From: CAVWDU01 sp963840725
GTDB taxonomy: Bacteria > Pseudomonadota > Gammaproteobacteria > Pseudomonadales > Halieaceae
Reading direction: 5' to 3'
NCBI GenBank assembly: GCA_963840725.1
Contig: CAWIZY010000009.1
Location: forward strand, 186,001-250,000
DNA: 64,000 nt
Position 1 is the first letter of the stretch; the number at the start of each line of letters is the position of its first letter. This document shows, in pieces, positions 16,368-26,061 of this stretch. The position numbers and the translations under genes are program-made. Under the pieces are notes generated by a model. The model had not been told where the DNA came from, made no database searches, and saw only the letters and a program-made list of their open reading frames with translations.

Positions 16368-17858
16368 GCTTCTCCATGCGCCTGTACAGCGCGGCGCGGG
16401 TCAGTCCCAGCGCCTTGGCGGTATGGGATATGTTGTAGCGGTGTTGCTCCAGTGCTGACTGGATCGTGCGTCGCTCGATGCGTTCGAGGTTCAGGTCGTC
16501 GTCGGCCGGGTCGAGCGACCCGTCACCCGCCCATGCGGCCACCCCGGCCATGCGATCGGTTGGTTGTGGGACGGTCGATGGAGTGGAGGCCGGGGACGCC
16601 GTTCCCGGGCCTTCAGCGCCCGTTTGCACGGCGCCCGTTTGCACGGTACCCGCTGCACCGCGCCAGCCAACTGCAGGTCAACGGCCTCGATGCGGCTGCC
16701 CGTCGACATGATCACCGCCCGTTCCACCGCGTGCCGCAGGGCGCGGACATTGCCCGGCCAGTTGTACTCGGTCATTGCCTGCATCGCGCCCTCCGAAAAC
16801 TCCCCGGGTTCTCGCCCGTACTTGCGCATATAATGCTCGAGGTAGTGCCGGGCAATGACCTCGATGTCCTCCCGCCTCGCGCGCAGGGGGGGTATCAACA
16901 GTTCTACCGTGTTGAGGCGAAACAGCAGGTCCTGGCGGAAACGGCTCTCCTGCATGAGCTGTTCCCGAGACAGGTTGGTGGCCGAGATTAGCCGGACATC
17001 AATCGACACCGGCTGGTTGCTGCCCAGCGGCGTGACCTCGCGCTGTTCCAGCACGGTAAGCAGTTTCGCCTGCAGATGCAGCGGAAGATTGCCGATTTCA
17101 TCGAGAAACAGGGTCCCGCCGCTGGCTGCTTCGAGCCGACCCACCCGGTCCCGGTCGGCACCGGTAAAGGCGCCTTTGCGGTGCCCGAACAACTCCGATT
17201 CGAACAATCCCTCGGCGACCGCGCCGAGATCGACCGCCATGAACACCTCATTCTCCCGTCGGCTCTGCTGGTGGATGCGACGGGCGAGCAACTCCTTGCC
17301 GGTCCCGTTTTCGCCGATTATCAGTACGTTGGCGTCCGTCGGCGCGGTGCGCTCCACCATGGAAAGAAGATGGGTCATGATCGCTGAATCGCCCAGCAGT
17401 GCCTGCCCAGGTGTGGCACTGGCGGCGGCGAGCGCCTGGTGGCGGCGTTTCAGTGTCTGCGCTTCCTTGCGCGTGGTGTGCAGTCGCGAAGCCGACTTCA
17501 GCGTCGCCACCACGCGGTCGTTTTCCCAGGGCTTGGCGATGAAGTCGGTTGCGCCGCGCTTTATTGCCTCAACTGCGAGCGGTACATCCCCGTGCGCGGT
17601 AATCATCACCACGGCAGCATCCGGATCGCGTTCTAGAATCCGCTTGAGCCAGTAGAAGCCCTCCTTGCCGCTGCTGTCGCCCGGCGAGAAATTCATGTCC
17701 AGCAGAATCACGGTGAAGCGGTCGCTCGCCAGCAGGGCGGGCAACTGTCCCGGGTCGGCACAGGTCTCAATCCGGTCGAAATGCCGTTTCAGCATCAGTT
17801 TACCGGCGACCAGGATGTCTGCGTCGTCGTCAACAATCAGGATACTGTCTTCGCTCAC
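16357..17858 (-). CDS. Sigma-54-dependent NtrC-family response regulator (frameshift in linker before HTH)
   Basis: Receiver domain with LIVDDDADI and phospho-acceptor ILLDMNFSPG; AAA+ domain with Walker A GENGTGKELLAR and the sigma-54 loop KGAFTGADRDRVG; then a Fis-type HTH (AKALGLTRAALYRRMEKHGL). I start at the GTG at 17858 (VSEDSILIVDDD); an open frame runs to 17963, but that would cover the operator. The frame is lost near 16646-16665, just beside an exact 15-bp tandem duplication (16616-16645). The HTH continues in the other frame to 16357. Linker residues absorb the shift, so it may be a sequencing error or true inactivation. The downstream kinase overlaps by 11 bases. Confidence 0.82.
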
Positions 17859-17902
17859 CGTCTGTTGCCATCCGCTGGTCGCGCACACGCCACTGTCCAC
17901 AA

Positions 17903-17930
17903 TCGTACAGTGACTGTTCGATTTCGTACA
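17903..17930. promoter_or_regulatory. Enhancer-type binding dyads for the sigma-54 regulator
   Basis: A palindrome TGTTCGATTTCGTACA (17915-17930) has half-sites TGTNCGA and TCGNACA. A third half-site TCGTACA lies at 17903-17909. They sit 64-91 bases upstream of the -24 element, the expected position for an NtrC-type activator, and overlap the 5' side of the regulator gene itself. Confidence 0.6.
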
Positions 17931-17993
17931 TTCTGCGCCGCGCCCTACCATGCGCTGAAACACTTAGCCCAATAAAAACAGTGGGTTAGAAAT

Positions 17994-18009
17994 TGGCATC
18001 AAACTTGCT
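17994..18009 (+). promoter_or_regulatory. Sigma-54 (-24/-12) promoter of the export operon
   Basis: TGGCATCAAACTTGCT matches the TGGCAY-N5-TTGCT consensus, with exactly ten bases between the GG and GC pairs. Transcription would start near 18020, which supports the ATG at 18074 over the open frame beginning at 18023. Confidence 0.75.
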
Positions 18010-18073
18010 CCATTGCCTGTGAGTGCCTGCTGAGCGGGTGTTCACAACGACCCCGGGGAGGCGACAGAGGCTG

Positions 18074-19405
18074 ATGGGCAGCGTGAGAGCAGTGGAACCG
18101 GCCAATACTGCGGCCGCAGCGACGCGGGTGCATTCGGGCGCTGAAATGGATCGCCCGGTCAGCCGTCGGGGCTTGCCCTGGCGGGGGCTACTGATTGCCG
18201 TCGTGGTCACCGCGCTGGTCGCTGTGGCCTGGCTGATTGTATCCCGTGCGGCACAGCGCAGCCTCGTCGTCGCCGAGAACCGGCTGGTGATCGCCGAGGT
18301 GCGCTCCGGCATTTTCGAGGACGCAACGCCGATCCGCGGGCGAGTCGCGCCGATCCAGACCGTGTACCTCGACGCCGTCAAGGGCGGCCGGGTGGAGCAG
18401 GTGCTGATAGAAGATGGCGCCACGGTTGAAGCGGGCCAGCCCATTGTGCGCCTTTCCAATGCCGATTTGCAGCTCAGCGTCATGAACACCGAGTCCCGGG
18501 TGATGGAGCAACTCAACACCATGCGCGACCAGGAGTTGAGGCTTGAGCAGAATCGGCTGGGTCATAAGCAGACGCTGATCGAGGTGGACTACCAGATTCG
18601 TCGCTTGCAACGGGAAATCGAGCGCCGGCAGGAACTGTTGGCCAACGGTCACGCCTCTCAGTCCGATTACGAAAATCTGAATGACGAATTGGCCTACTAC
18701 CGTGCCAGACGCGCGCTGACGTTGGAGAGCCAGTCCTCGGATGAGCGCCTGATGAAGAGTCAGCTGGACTTTTACAAAAATAACGCATCCATGATGGAGC
18801 ACAACCTGACGTTCGCCCGCAAAAGCCTGGACGAACTCGACGTCCGCGCACCGGTGGGCGGCAAGCTGTCCGGTTTCGATCTTGCCGTCGGGCAGACGGT
18901 CGCGCCCGGTGCCCGCATCGGCCAGATCGACAACGCCGATGCGTTCAAGTTGGTGGCCAATATCGATGAGTTTTACCTGTCGCGCGTGGACCTCGACCAG
19001 ATGGCGGAATTCGAGCACCGCGGGCGCTCTCGCCAGCTCAAGGTGGCAAAAATATATCCCAACGTGGAAGCGGGGCAGTTCGAGATCGACCTGCAGTTTG
19101 AGGGTGAGGCGCCCGATGCTCTGCGCCGCGGCCAGACCCTGCAGGCCAAGTTGACCCTGGGGGACGCGAGCGAAGCCGTTCTCGTCCCGCGGGGCAGCTT
19201 TTACCAGGACACAGGCGGCCAGTGGATTTTCGTCGTCAGCCCCGACCAGGGCCAGGCAATCAGGCGGGTGGTGACGCTGGGTCGGAGAAACAGCGATTAC
19301 ATCGAAGTACTGGACGGACTGGAACCGGGCGAGCGGGTCATCGTCTCGCCCTACACCGGATTTCAGGACATGGATCGCCTGGAACTCGATTCGACTGACA
19401 ATTGA
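18074..19405 (+). CDS. HlyD/RND-type periplasmic adaptor of an ABC export system
   Basis: 443 residues from the ATG at 18074, preceded by AGAGG. An N-terminal membrane anchor (LLIAVVVTALVAVAWLIV) leads to a lipoyl half-motif (QVLIEDGATVEAGQPIVRL). A long alpha-helical coiled coil (residues ~130-250) follows, then the second lipoyl half with ELDVRAPVGGKLSGFDL, and a beta-barrel and membrane-proximal domain ending GLEPGERVIVSPY. It links the inner-membrane MacB-like permease to an outer-membrane channel. First gene of a three-gene operon under a sigma-54 promoter. Confidence 0.9.
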   Translation: MGSVRAVEPANTAAAATRVHSGAEMDRPVSRRGLPWRGLLIAVVVTALVAVAWLIVSRAAQRSLVVAENRLVIAEVRSGIFEDATPIRGRVAPIQTVYLDAVKGGRVEQVLIEDGATVEAGQPIVRLSNADLQLSVMNTESRVMEQLNTMRDQELRLEQNRLGHKQTLIEVDYQIRRLQREIERRQELLANGHASQSDYENLNDELAYYRARRALTLESQSSDERLMKSQLDFYKNNASMMEHNLTFARKSLDELDVRAPVGGKLSGFDLAVGQTVAPGARIGQIDNADAFKLVANIDEFYLSRVDLDQMAEFEHRGRSRQLKVAKIYPNVEAGQFEIDLQFEGEAPDALRRGQTLQAKLTLGDASEAVLVPRGSFYQDTGGQWIFVVSPDQGQAIRRVVTLGRRNSDYIEVLDGLEPGERVIVSPYTGFQDMDRLELDSTDN

Positions 19406-19432
19406 GCAACACACCGATTGAGGAGAAACGGC

Positions 19433-20113
19433 ATGCTGAAACTGAATGAGCTGACCAAGATCTACCGCACACGGGAAGTGGAGACCGTGGCGCTGGACAG
19501 TATCAACGTCGCCATCGACTCCGGCGAGTTTGTCGCGGTCATGGGACCTTCCGGCTGCGGCAAATCGACGTTGCTCAATGTCATCGGAATGCTGGACAGC
19601 CCCGACGCGGGCGAATACCGGTTCATGGATGAGGATGTCTCAGGCCTCGGTGAACGCAGGCTCAGCCAGATTCGCAAGCGCCACATCGGTTTCATATTCC
19701 AGAATTTTAACCTCATCGACGAGCTGACCGTGCGCGAGAATATCGAGCTGGCGCTGTTGTACCACGGCATCAGTCGGGCAGAACGCAGGCAGCGGGTCGA
19801 ACAGGTCATGGACAAGGTCGGCATTGCGCACCGGGCGGGCCACCGTCCGAGTCAGCTGTCCGGCGGCCAGCAGCAACGCGTCGCGGTTGCGCGCGCCGTG
19901 GTCGGGGACCAGCAGTTGATCCTCGCCGATGAGCCCACCGGCAATCTCGACAGCGTCCACGGCCAGGAAGTCATGGGCATTCTCCAGGCCCTGAACCGTG
20001 AGGGCACGACCATTGTCATGGTCACGCACTCCGCCGCACACGCCGACTGCGCCCGGCGCACGATCAACCTGTTCGACGGCAAGGTGGTCACCCAAAGCCT
20101 GCGCGCGGCCTGA
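19433..20113 (+). CDS. ABC transporter ATP-binding protein (MacB/LolD type)
   Basis: 226 residues starting at the ATG behind GAGGAG. Walker A GPSGCGKSTLL, Q-loop FQNFNLIDELTVREN, signature LSGGQQQRVAVARA, Walker B LILADEPTGNLD and an H-loop MVTHSAAHA are all intact. This subfamily powers FtsX-fold permeases that drive export or extrusion from the periplasmic side rather than classical import. It lies between the adaptor and the permease. Confidence 0.93.
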   Translation: MLKLNELTKIYRTREVETVALDSINVAIDSGEFVAVMGPSGCGKSTLLNVIGMLDSPDAGEYRFMDEDVSGLGERRLSQIRKRHIGFIFQNFNLIDELTVRENIELALLYHGISRAERRQRVEQVMDKVGIAHRAGHRPSQLSGGQQQRVAVARAVVGDQQLILADEPTGNLDSVHGQEVMGILQALNREGTTIVMVTHSAAHADCARRTINLFDGKVVTQSLRAA

Positions 20114-20146
20114 TTCAGCCTCCACCAATTTCAACGGGATTTCCGC

Positions 20147-22581
20147 ATGCTGTTTAACTATTTCAAACTTGCCCTGCGCAACCTGTCGAAGAACCGGGTC
20201 TACGCCGTAATCAACATCGTCGGGCTGGCACTCGGGCTCACCGTGTTTCTGTTCGGCAACCTGCTGGCAGGTTACGAGCGCAGTCATGACCACATGTTCG
20301 TCAACCGCGATCGTATCTTTACCGGCGGTAGCATCTTTTCCCCGGATGCCGAGATCGGCGTGGCAGAGTTAGACAGCATGTACACGGCCATGGCACCCCT
20401 GGTCCGCGCCGAACTCGATGCGGTCGAGGCCGTTGCACGATCAAAGCACCAGGAGTTCCTGGTGACGGTTGGTGCGGACAGTTTTTACCAGGACGTCGGC
20501 TTCGCAGACCCCGACTTCACCCGCATCTTCGACCTGGAGCTTGTCGCCGGTGAACGCCATGCGCTCGATGACCCGAGCAGCGTCATCTTGACCCGCTCTC
20601 TGGCGGAGAAATTGTTCGGCCACACCGATGTTGTCGGCATGAACCTGGAGCTGGACCACGCCCACCTGTTCACCGTTGCAGCCGTGATTGAAGACCTGCC
20701 CGCGGACAGTCACTTCGTGTCGCGCGTGCTGGGTACCAAAACCGAGCTGTTTGCCCCGTGGCGGGCACTGGAGCAGCTCAGCGACTACAACTGGGACGAG
20801 GACTGGGGCAACCTGTCCATGGGTGAACTCACCTATATGCTGCTCGAACCGGGTCGCGATATAGCCTGGCTGGATGAACGGCTCAACGGTATTTACACGC
20901 GTCACGGGCCCGAGGACCAGCGCGAATTCATCCCAGCCCTGAGAGCGCGTCCGCTGGTAGAGGCCAACACCATGATCTGGGATGCTATGGGTCTCCCGGT
21001 CATTGATTCAGTGCGCCTGCTGGGGCTGATGGTGTTGATCATCGCCTGCGTCAACTATACCAACCTGGCCATCGCGCAGAGCTTCGGGCGCGTCCGGGAG
21101 GTCGGGCTGCGCAAGGCCTTCGGCGCAAGTCGCGGGCAGTTGCTGGTGCAATTCCTCACCGAGAGCATCACCACCACCTTGCTGGCATTGTTGCTGGCGC
21201 TGGCCAGCCTGGAAGTACTGATTCCTTTGTTCAACCAGTGGTCCGGCAAGGTGCTGTCACTGAACTATGCTGAGATCCTGCCGTTCCTGGCGCTGACCGC
21301 GGTGGCGGTGGGCGTTCTAGCGGGCGCTTATCCCGCTTTGATGAGCACCCGCTTCAGTCCTATCGACAGTCTTCGCAATTCGGTGCAACACGGTGTCGGT
21401 GGCAGCCGTTTTCGCAGCGCTATGATCGGGGTACAGTTTGCGTTGTCGATCTTCATGCTCTCCGTGGTGCTGGTGGTCTTTTTCCAGAACCGGATGGTGG
21501 AACGGTCCAGTGACATCTTCCCGAAGTCACAGATCGTGTTGCTGGAACGGGTGGGCGTAGACGACATCCGGCGCCGTCACGACACTTTGCGGGAGGAATT
21601 GCTACGCCTCCCGGGGGTCAGCAGTGTTACGTTTTCGAGCCAGGTGCCTTTCCAGCAGAGCAACAGCTCCAACGGTGTCAGCCGCACCCAGGGCGACGAA
21701 GCGAACGCCGTGACCTTGCAGGGCGTTTCTATTGACGTGGGATTTCTCGAGACCTATGACATTCCGCTGCTCGCGGGTCGCGCGTTGGGGCGCGGGGCGG
21801 ACAACGATATCCGCGATAGCGAATCACGGCAGGTAAACGTGGTTTTGAATGAACTGGCGACACAAAACCTTGGTTTCGCTTCCGCGCAGGCGGCGATCGG
21901 TGGCACCTACTTCAGCCTGCCGGATGAAAACGACGAAAATCCCGAAGCCGTGGCGTTCACCGTCGTAGGCGTCGTCCCCGATCAGAATTTTCTCGGCCTG
22001 CACAACAAGATCAAACCGATGGCGTTCTCTATCGAGCCCGAGGATAATCGAGTCGCCTCGGTGCGGGTCAACGGCCGTGACCTCCCCGGGACCCTGAGCG
22101 CAATCGAGCGGGTCTGGGAACGCATCAACCCGGACTACCCGATACAGCAGAGCTTTCTCGACGACCAGTTCAACGACGTCTACGTGATTTTCCGGACCAT
22201 CAACCGGATTCTCGCCGGATTTGCCATCATGGCGTTGTCACTGGCACTTATCGGCCTGTTCGGGTTGTCGGCCTACATGGCGCAGCGCCGCACCCGGGAG
22301 ATTGGCATCCGCAAGGTGCTCGGGGCGCCCGTCAGCCACATCGTTCGCCTGCTGGTGTGGCAGTTCTCGTTGCCGGTGCTATGGTCACTACTGGCAGCGA
22401 TTCCGCTCGCTTACCTGGCGTCCTCAGGTACCTCGCATTTTTCCACGAGCGTATCTCCTACCTGCCGCTGGTCATACTGCTGGCGGGCGCGATGGCGCTG
22501 GTGATTGCCTGGCTGATCGTTTCGGTGCATGCAACGCGCATCGCGACGGCAAGCCCGATCGCGTCACTGCGCTACGAGTAG
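20147..22581 (+). CDS. MacB/FtsX-type ABC permease (single frameshift near the C-terminus)
   Basis: The open frame to 22504 gives 785 residues: an N-terminal KLALRNLSKNRVYAVINIVG segment, a MacB periplasmic domain, the FtsX helices near ~290-400, then a second periplasmic domain and helices (this is the double-length ~800-residue form). Around 22430, within PLAYLAS, the frame changes. The expected ending (YLPLVILLAGAMALVIAWL, then IASLRYE) continues in another frame to 22581. One indel restores a complete protein. Product: the membrane component of the export system with the two upstream genes; cargo unknown. Confidence 0.85.
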
Positions 22582-22747
22582 GCCGTGGGGCCAAACTGAC
22601 ACATGTCTGGCATTGCGTTCTGCCGCCAGACGGCTAAGCAGTAGGGTCAACCACGCCTTCACCGGCATCTGGTCCGAGCACCCTGCGCGCCGTGTGCCAG
22701 GCCACCCTCACGACGAAAATCGGTAAGTGAAGAGGCTAGCGGGGTCG

Positions 22748-23455
22748 TTACTGCTCCCCGCTCGACACCATGACCTCGTCCGCGCCCACCACCGTTTCGC
22801 CAGTGGGAGCTGCGGCCGTAATCGGCCAGCGGGCCTCGAGCAGACGTTTGCGCGGGATCTTCACCACGTTGACCGCGTTGCCCTGGTTGCCACCGAGAAC
22901 GTGAAAATGATCCCGGTCTTCGCCATGGTAGAAGCCGACGTGACCCTGCCAGCCGGCCCGCCGGTGGCGCCAGAACACCAGCACTGCACCCACCTGGGGT
23001 TCGCACTCTTCACCGAAGCGGGACCAGTTGCGCGCGGCCAGGGGGTTCGCTGGCAGGGGTTCGTCACCCAGTGCCGAGCCGATGCAGTGACCGACGAAGA
23101 GGCCGCACCAGGGTATGTCGTCGTCCTTGTAATCGATATCGATCACATCGCCGAGGTCGACCACCGCCGGGTTGGAGACTTCGCGTCGGGGATCTTCGGC
23201 GAGCCCGATCAACTGCAGGGCGTGATCGAACCAGGGGCGCGTGTCGAACGCCGGCGTGGCCCCGGCGGTAGCCTCCCCGAACAGGGCGGCGTGGGTCATG
23301 GGCCCGACGATCCCATCCGCAACCAGCTCCTTGCTTTCCTGGAAGCGCTTGATGGCGTTCACTGTATTGCGCCCGCGAATGCCGTCCAGCGGGCCCGGGT
23401 TGTAACCGAGTTTGGCCAGTCTGCGTTGAATTCGTTTCCAGTCTTCGTTGGTCAT
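22748..23455 (-). CDS. Peptidoglycan-binding / CHAP-type cysteine peptidase (TIGR02594-like)
   Basis: The start at 23455 follows GGAGG; the longer frame is rejected. 235 residues: an N-terminal PG-binding repeat (IQRRLAKLGYNPGPLDGIRG, AIKRFQESKELVADGIVGP) and a C-terminal NlpC/P60- or CHAP-like domain. The nucleophile is in DDIPWCGLFVGHC and the histidine is in GHVGFYHGE. No signal peptide is evident, which is common in phage-type or injected endolysins and in this family generally. Likely a muramyl peptidase; substrate not determinable. Confidence 0.75.
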   Translation of the reverse strand: MTNEDWKRIQRRLAKLGYNPGPLDGIRGRNTVNAIKRFQESKELVADGIVGPMTHAALFGEATAGATPAFDTRPWFDHALQLIGLAEDPRREVSNPAVVDLGDVIDIDYKDDDIPWCGLFVGHCIGSALGDEPLPANPLAARNWSRFGEECEPQVGAVLVFWRHRRAGWQGHVGFYHGEDRDHFHVLGGNQGNAVNVVKIPRKRLLEARWPITAAAPTGETVVGADEVMVSSGEQ

Positions 23456-23895
23456 GCCGAGTACCTCCAGTGGGTGGCTGATATCAGCATAGACGTGATG
23501 GGATGGTCGTGGTGGCGTGCTCGCGGCAGAGCAGACCCAGGGCAAGGGGGTGATCGGCTCTTCTCGTCATCGTGTGCGAGAGCCAGGATTCTGTCCCGTA
23601 TCTGTCCAGCTTTATCGGACAAGACGCCCTGATTCTGAAAATGAGCACGATAGCCCTACAGATTCCCCACAGTCTCTACTCAAGCTAGCCAGGAACATGT
23701 CGCGCGAACCAGCCCTCCGCAAACCGGCTACCGCAATTCAAATGGACAGCACTACGAGCACAGCCTATAGTCAGCGTCCCGCTAGCGCCGTCAAGAGCCT
23801 CAAGGCTAACTGGCAGCAGCTTTAGCGATTCGGGCAAGGCGCAGCTGATACCGCGCCAACCCCATTCTCAATACATTTCAGAGGGTTTTCAATCG
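23456..23895. other. Intergenic region, no feature recognised
   Basis: About 440 bases between the peptidase start and the secreted-protein gene. An open frame at 23517-23825 lacks a ribosome site and family features. I see no repeat, terminator or RNA. Confidence 0.5.
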
Positions 23896-24234
23896 ATGAA
23901 ATCATTTTCAACAGGCGTGCGGTCCGCGGTAGCGGTTGCTGCGATGGCTAGCCTCGGTCTGCAGGTTCAAGCCGAGGTAGAAGAGGACAGCTCCGCCGCA
24001 TTCGAGAGAGCAAACGCAGAGATGGGCGCGGCAATGGGTTTGCCTTCAGCAGAATCTACGGTAACAGTCCATGCGAATGGCATGACCAGCGCACGCATGG
24101 GGCTGGAAGCCATGAAGATGCTGGTAGTGCGTCAGAATGCGGACGGCAGCTTCTCTTATGAGCACGCGGGGTCCGAGAGCGAAGCCCAGGCGTTCATACA
24201 TAGCCAGAATGCCGCCCGACAGGAGGAGCAGTAA
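23896..24234 (+). CDS. Small secreted protein of unknown function
   Basis: 112 residues with a clear signal peptide (VRSAVAVAAMASLGLQVQAE). The mature part is acidic and Ala/Glu-rich, with a short beta-like segment (MLVVRQNADGSFSYEH). I do not recognise the family. It ends two bases before the start of the PA-domain metallopeptidase gene, so it is co-transcribed and may be an accessory or pro-protein for that enzyme (inference). Confidence 0.65.
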   Translation: MKSFSTGVRSAVAVAAMASLGLQVQAEVEEDSSAAFERANAEMGAAMGLPSAESTVTVHANGMTSARMGLEAMKMLVVRQNADGSFSYEHAGSESEAQAFIHSQNAARQEEQ

Positions 24235-24236
24235 TC

Positions 24237-25625
24237 ATGCCAGTGAATAAAATGCTAGCGCGCGCATCCGCATTTCTGGGTGCCGCTACCCTGACGGTTG
24301 CAGCCCATGCGGCCGAGGTCGTGCTCGTCAACACCGATCCACCGGGTTCTGGACTGAACGATCCGACACCCGTTGAGCCTCTTCCCGACAATCCGGGGAC
24401 TACAGTTGGAGAGCAGCGTTTCAATGCTTTTCAGGCAGGCGCCGACAAGTGGGGAGCGACGCTGCAGAGTGACGTTCCGATCTTCGTCGCCGCGTCGTTC
24501 TCGCCGCGCCCATGCACCGCTACCGGCGGCGTACTGGCCAGTGCGGGCCCGACCGCCGTCTTTTCCGATTTTCCCGGGGCCGAGAAGGCTGACACCTGGT
24601 ATGTCGGCGCCCTCGCTGACTCACTGAACGGCGCAGACCTGGATCCAGGTTTTATTGATGCAGTCGCGTTCTTCAACTCCGAACTGGGAACCCCGGGCTG
24701 CCTTGAGAACTCAGGCTGGTATTACGGCCTGGACGGCAACCAAGCAGCGAACGAGATCGATTTTCTCGCGGTCGTGACACATGAACTGGCGCATGGCCTT
24801 GGATTTCTCGAGCTCGTAAGCGAATCTACCGGAGCCTTGTTCATTGGTCGCCAGGACATCTACTCGACCTTCATGTTCGACACCAACCAGGGCAAATTCT
24901 TCAGCGAGATGACCGACGCGGAACGCCTGCAGGCGCAGGTCTCCGGTGGCGCTCTTGTTTGGACCGGCGAGAACGTGACCGCGCAGGCGCCAGAAGTGCT
25001 TGGGCCGCGCCCGTCGATTCAGATTTTGCGACCCAAGGCACTCAAGGGCTTCCTCGATGCGCAGCAGGCCAGCTTCGGACCACCGCTGGTAGTCAACGGT
25101 GGCATGACGGGGCAGGTGGCCCTGGCTGACGACGGCGTTGCTATCGGCACGGACGCCTGTGAGCCCATCACGGATCGCTCACTGCGCGGCAAGATTGCGC
25201 TGATCGATCGTGGCGGCTGTGCGTTCACCACGAAGGTTCTGAATGCCCAGGCCGCAGGCGCCAAGGGCGCTATCGTGGCGAACAACCAGCCTGGCGGCCC
25301 GGCGCCCATGGGCGGCTTCAGCCCCTTCGTGACCATTCCCTCTGTGGGCATTACGCTTGCGCAGGGTGATGCGATCAAGGACGCGGGCAAGGTCAATCTC
25401 AAGCTGATTCTCAATCCGGACAAGCTCGCCGGGGCGAACGATGACGGGCAGGTTCTGCTGTACGCACCGAACCCGGTACAGCCCGGATCGTCGAAGTCGC
25501 ACTTCGATACGTCGGCGGAGCCGAGCCTGCTGATGGAACCCTCCATCACCGCCGGGCTGGACGCAGCAAACGATATCGACCTGACGCCGGCGCTGTTCGA
25601 TGATATCGGCTGGGTACTGCAGTAG
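24237..25625 (+). CDS. Secreted zinc metallopeptidase with PA domain
   Basis: 462 residues with a signal peptide (SAFLGAATLTVAAHAAE). A zincin domain follows, with HELAHGLGFLELV near residue 181, the HExxHxxGF pattern of metzincin-like enzymes. A PA insertion (~270-390; GKIALIDRGGCAFTTKVLNA, SVGITLAQGDAIK) precedes the C-terminus DLTPALFDDIGW, typical of such enzymes. Predicted to be an exported protease. A strong factor-independent terminator closes the transcript 55 bases downstream. Confidence 0.8.
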   Translation: MPVNKMLARASAFLGAATLTVAAHAAEVVLVNTDPPGSGLNDPTPVEPLPDNPGTTVGEQRFNAFQAGADKWGATLQSDVPIFVAASFSPRPCTATGGVLASAGPTAVFSDFPGAEKADTWYVGALADSLNGADLDPGFIDAVAFFNSELGTPGCLENSGWYYGLDGNQAANEIDFLAVVTHELAHGLGFLELVSESTGALFIGRQDIYSTFMFDTNQGKFFSEMTDAERLQAQVSGGALVWTGENVTAQAPEVLGPRPSIQILRPKALKGFLDAQQASFGPPLVVNGGMTGQVALADDGVAIGTDACEPITDRSLRGKIALIDRGGCAFTTKVLNAQAAGAKGAIVANNQPGGPAPMGGFSPFVTIPSVGITLAQGDAIKDAGKVNLKLILNPDKLAGANDDGQVLLYAPNPVQPGSSKSHFDTSAEPSLLMEPSITAGLDAANDIDLTPALFDDIGWVLQ

Positions 25626-25679
25626 TGAAGAATAAGCGCGCCGCGTAAGACCGGCGCACCTGTCGAAAGATTTCGACGA

Positions 25680-25708
25680 GCCCGGCCTCTGCGCCGGGCT
25701 TTTTTTTT
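25680..25708 (+). terminator. Rho-independent terminator after the PA-domain metallopeptidase
   Basis: GCCCGGC (25680-25686) and GCCGGGC (25693-25699) form a perfect 7-bp stem, followed by nine consecutive T (25700-25708). Confidence 0.92.
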
Positions 25709-25774
25709 GCGTTGAATGCGCGCTTCAGACTCAGCTATTGGTGCTGGGCATACCCAGCCGGCTCGCTAAGCGTC

Positions 25775-25912
25775 AAGGCACCTCTGAATAATGGCAATCG
25801 CGCACTCGACGTTGCCACTTTTCGACAGGCAACCAGCCTGCCTTCAGAGCGGCGCCTTGATTGCCTATTTGCCTGAAAGCCTGAGCGTATTGCCATTATT
25901 CAGAGGTGCCTT
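25775..25912. mobile_element. MITE-like element, 138 bp with perfect 24-bp terminal inverted repeats
   Basis: The left end (25775-25798, AAGGCACCTCTGAATAATGG then CAAT) is the exact reverse complement of the right end (25889-25912). The 90-base interior has no coding potential. I see no clear target duplication. A solo copy of the right terminus with one mismatch lies at 5892-5915, showing that the sequence is dispersed. A full-length transposase-bearing parent is not in the window. The rest of the 25626-26061 gap holds only the terminator. Confidence 0.75.
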
Positions 25913-26061
25913 AAATATTTGAGAGGCTTCCAGACTACAATCGCAACGTAAACCTGCCGGTGGTGCCGAATGGGTGTCGATACGTAATGACCGTTTGACT
26001 TTTCAGCGCGCGCACTCTAAATACGCTCGGTAGGACAGCTGCGTGGATGTAACGCGATCAC

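Noticed and set aside
23517..23825. Possible 102-codon gene upstream of the small secreted protein
   Set aside because: No ribosome site, no signal or domain features, unusual composition.
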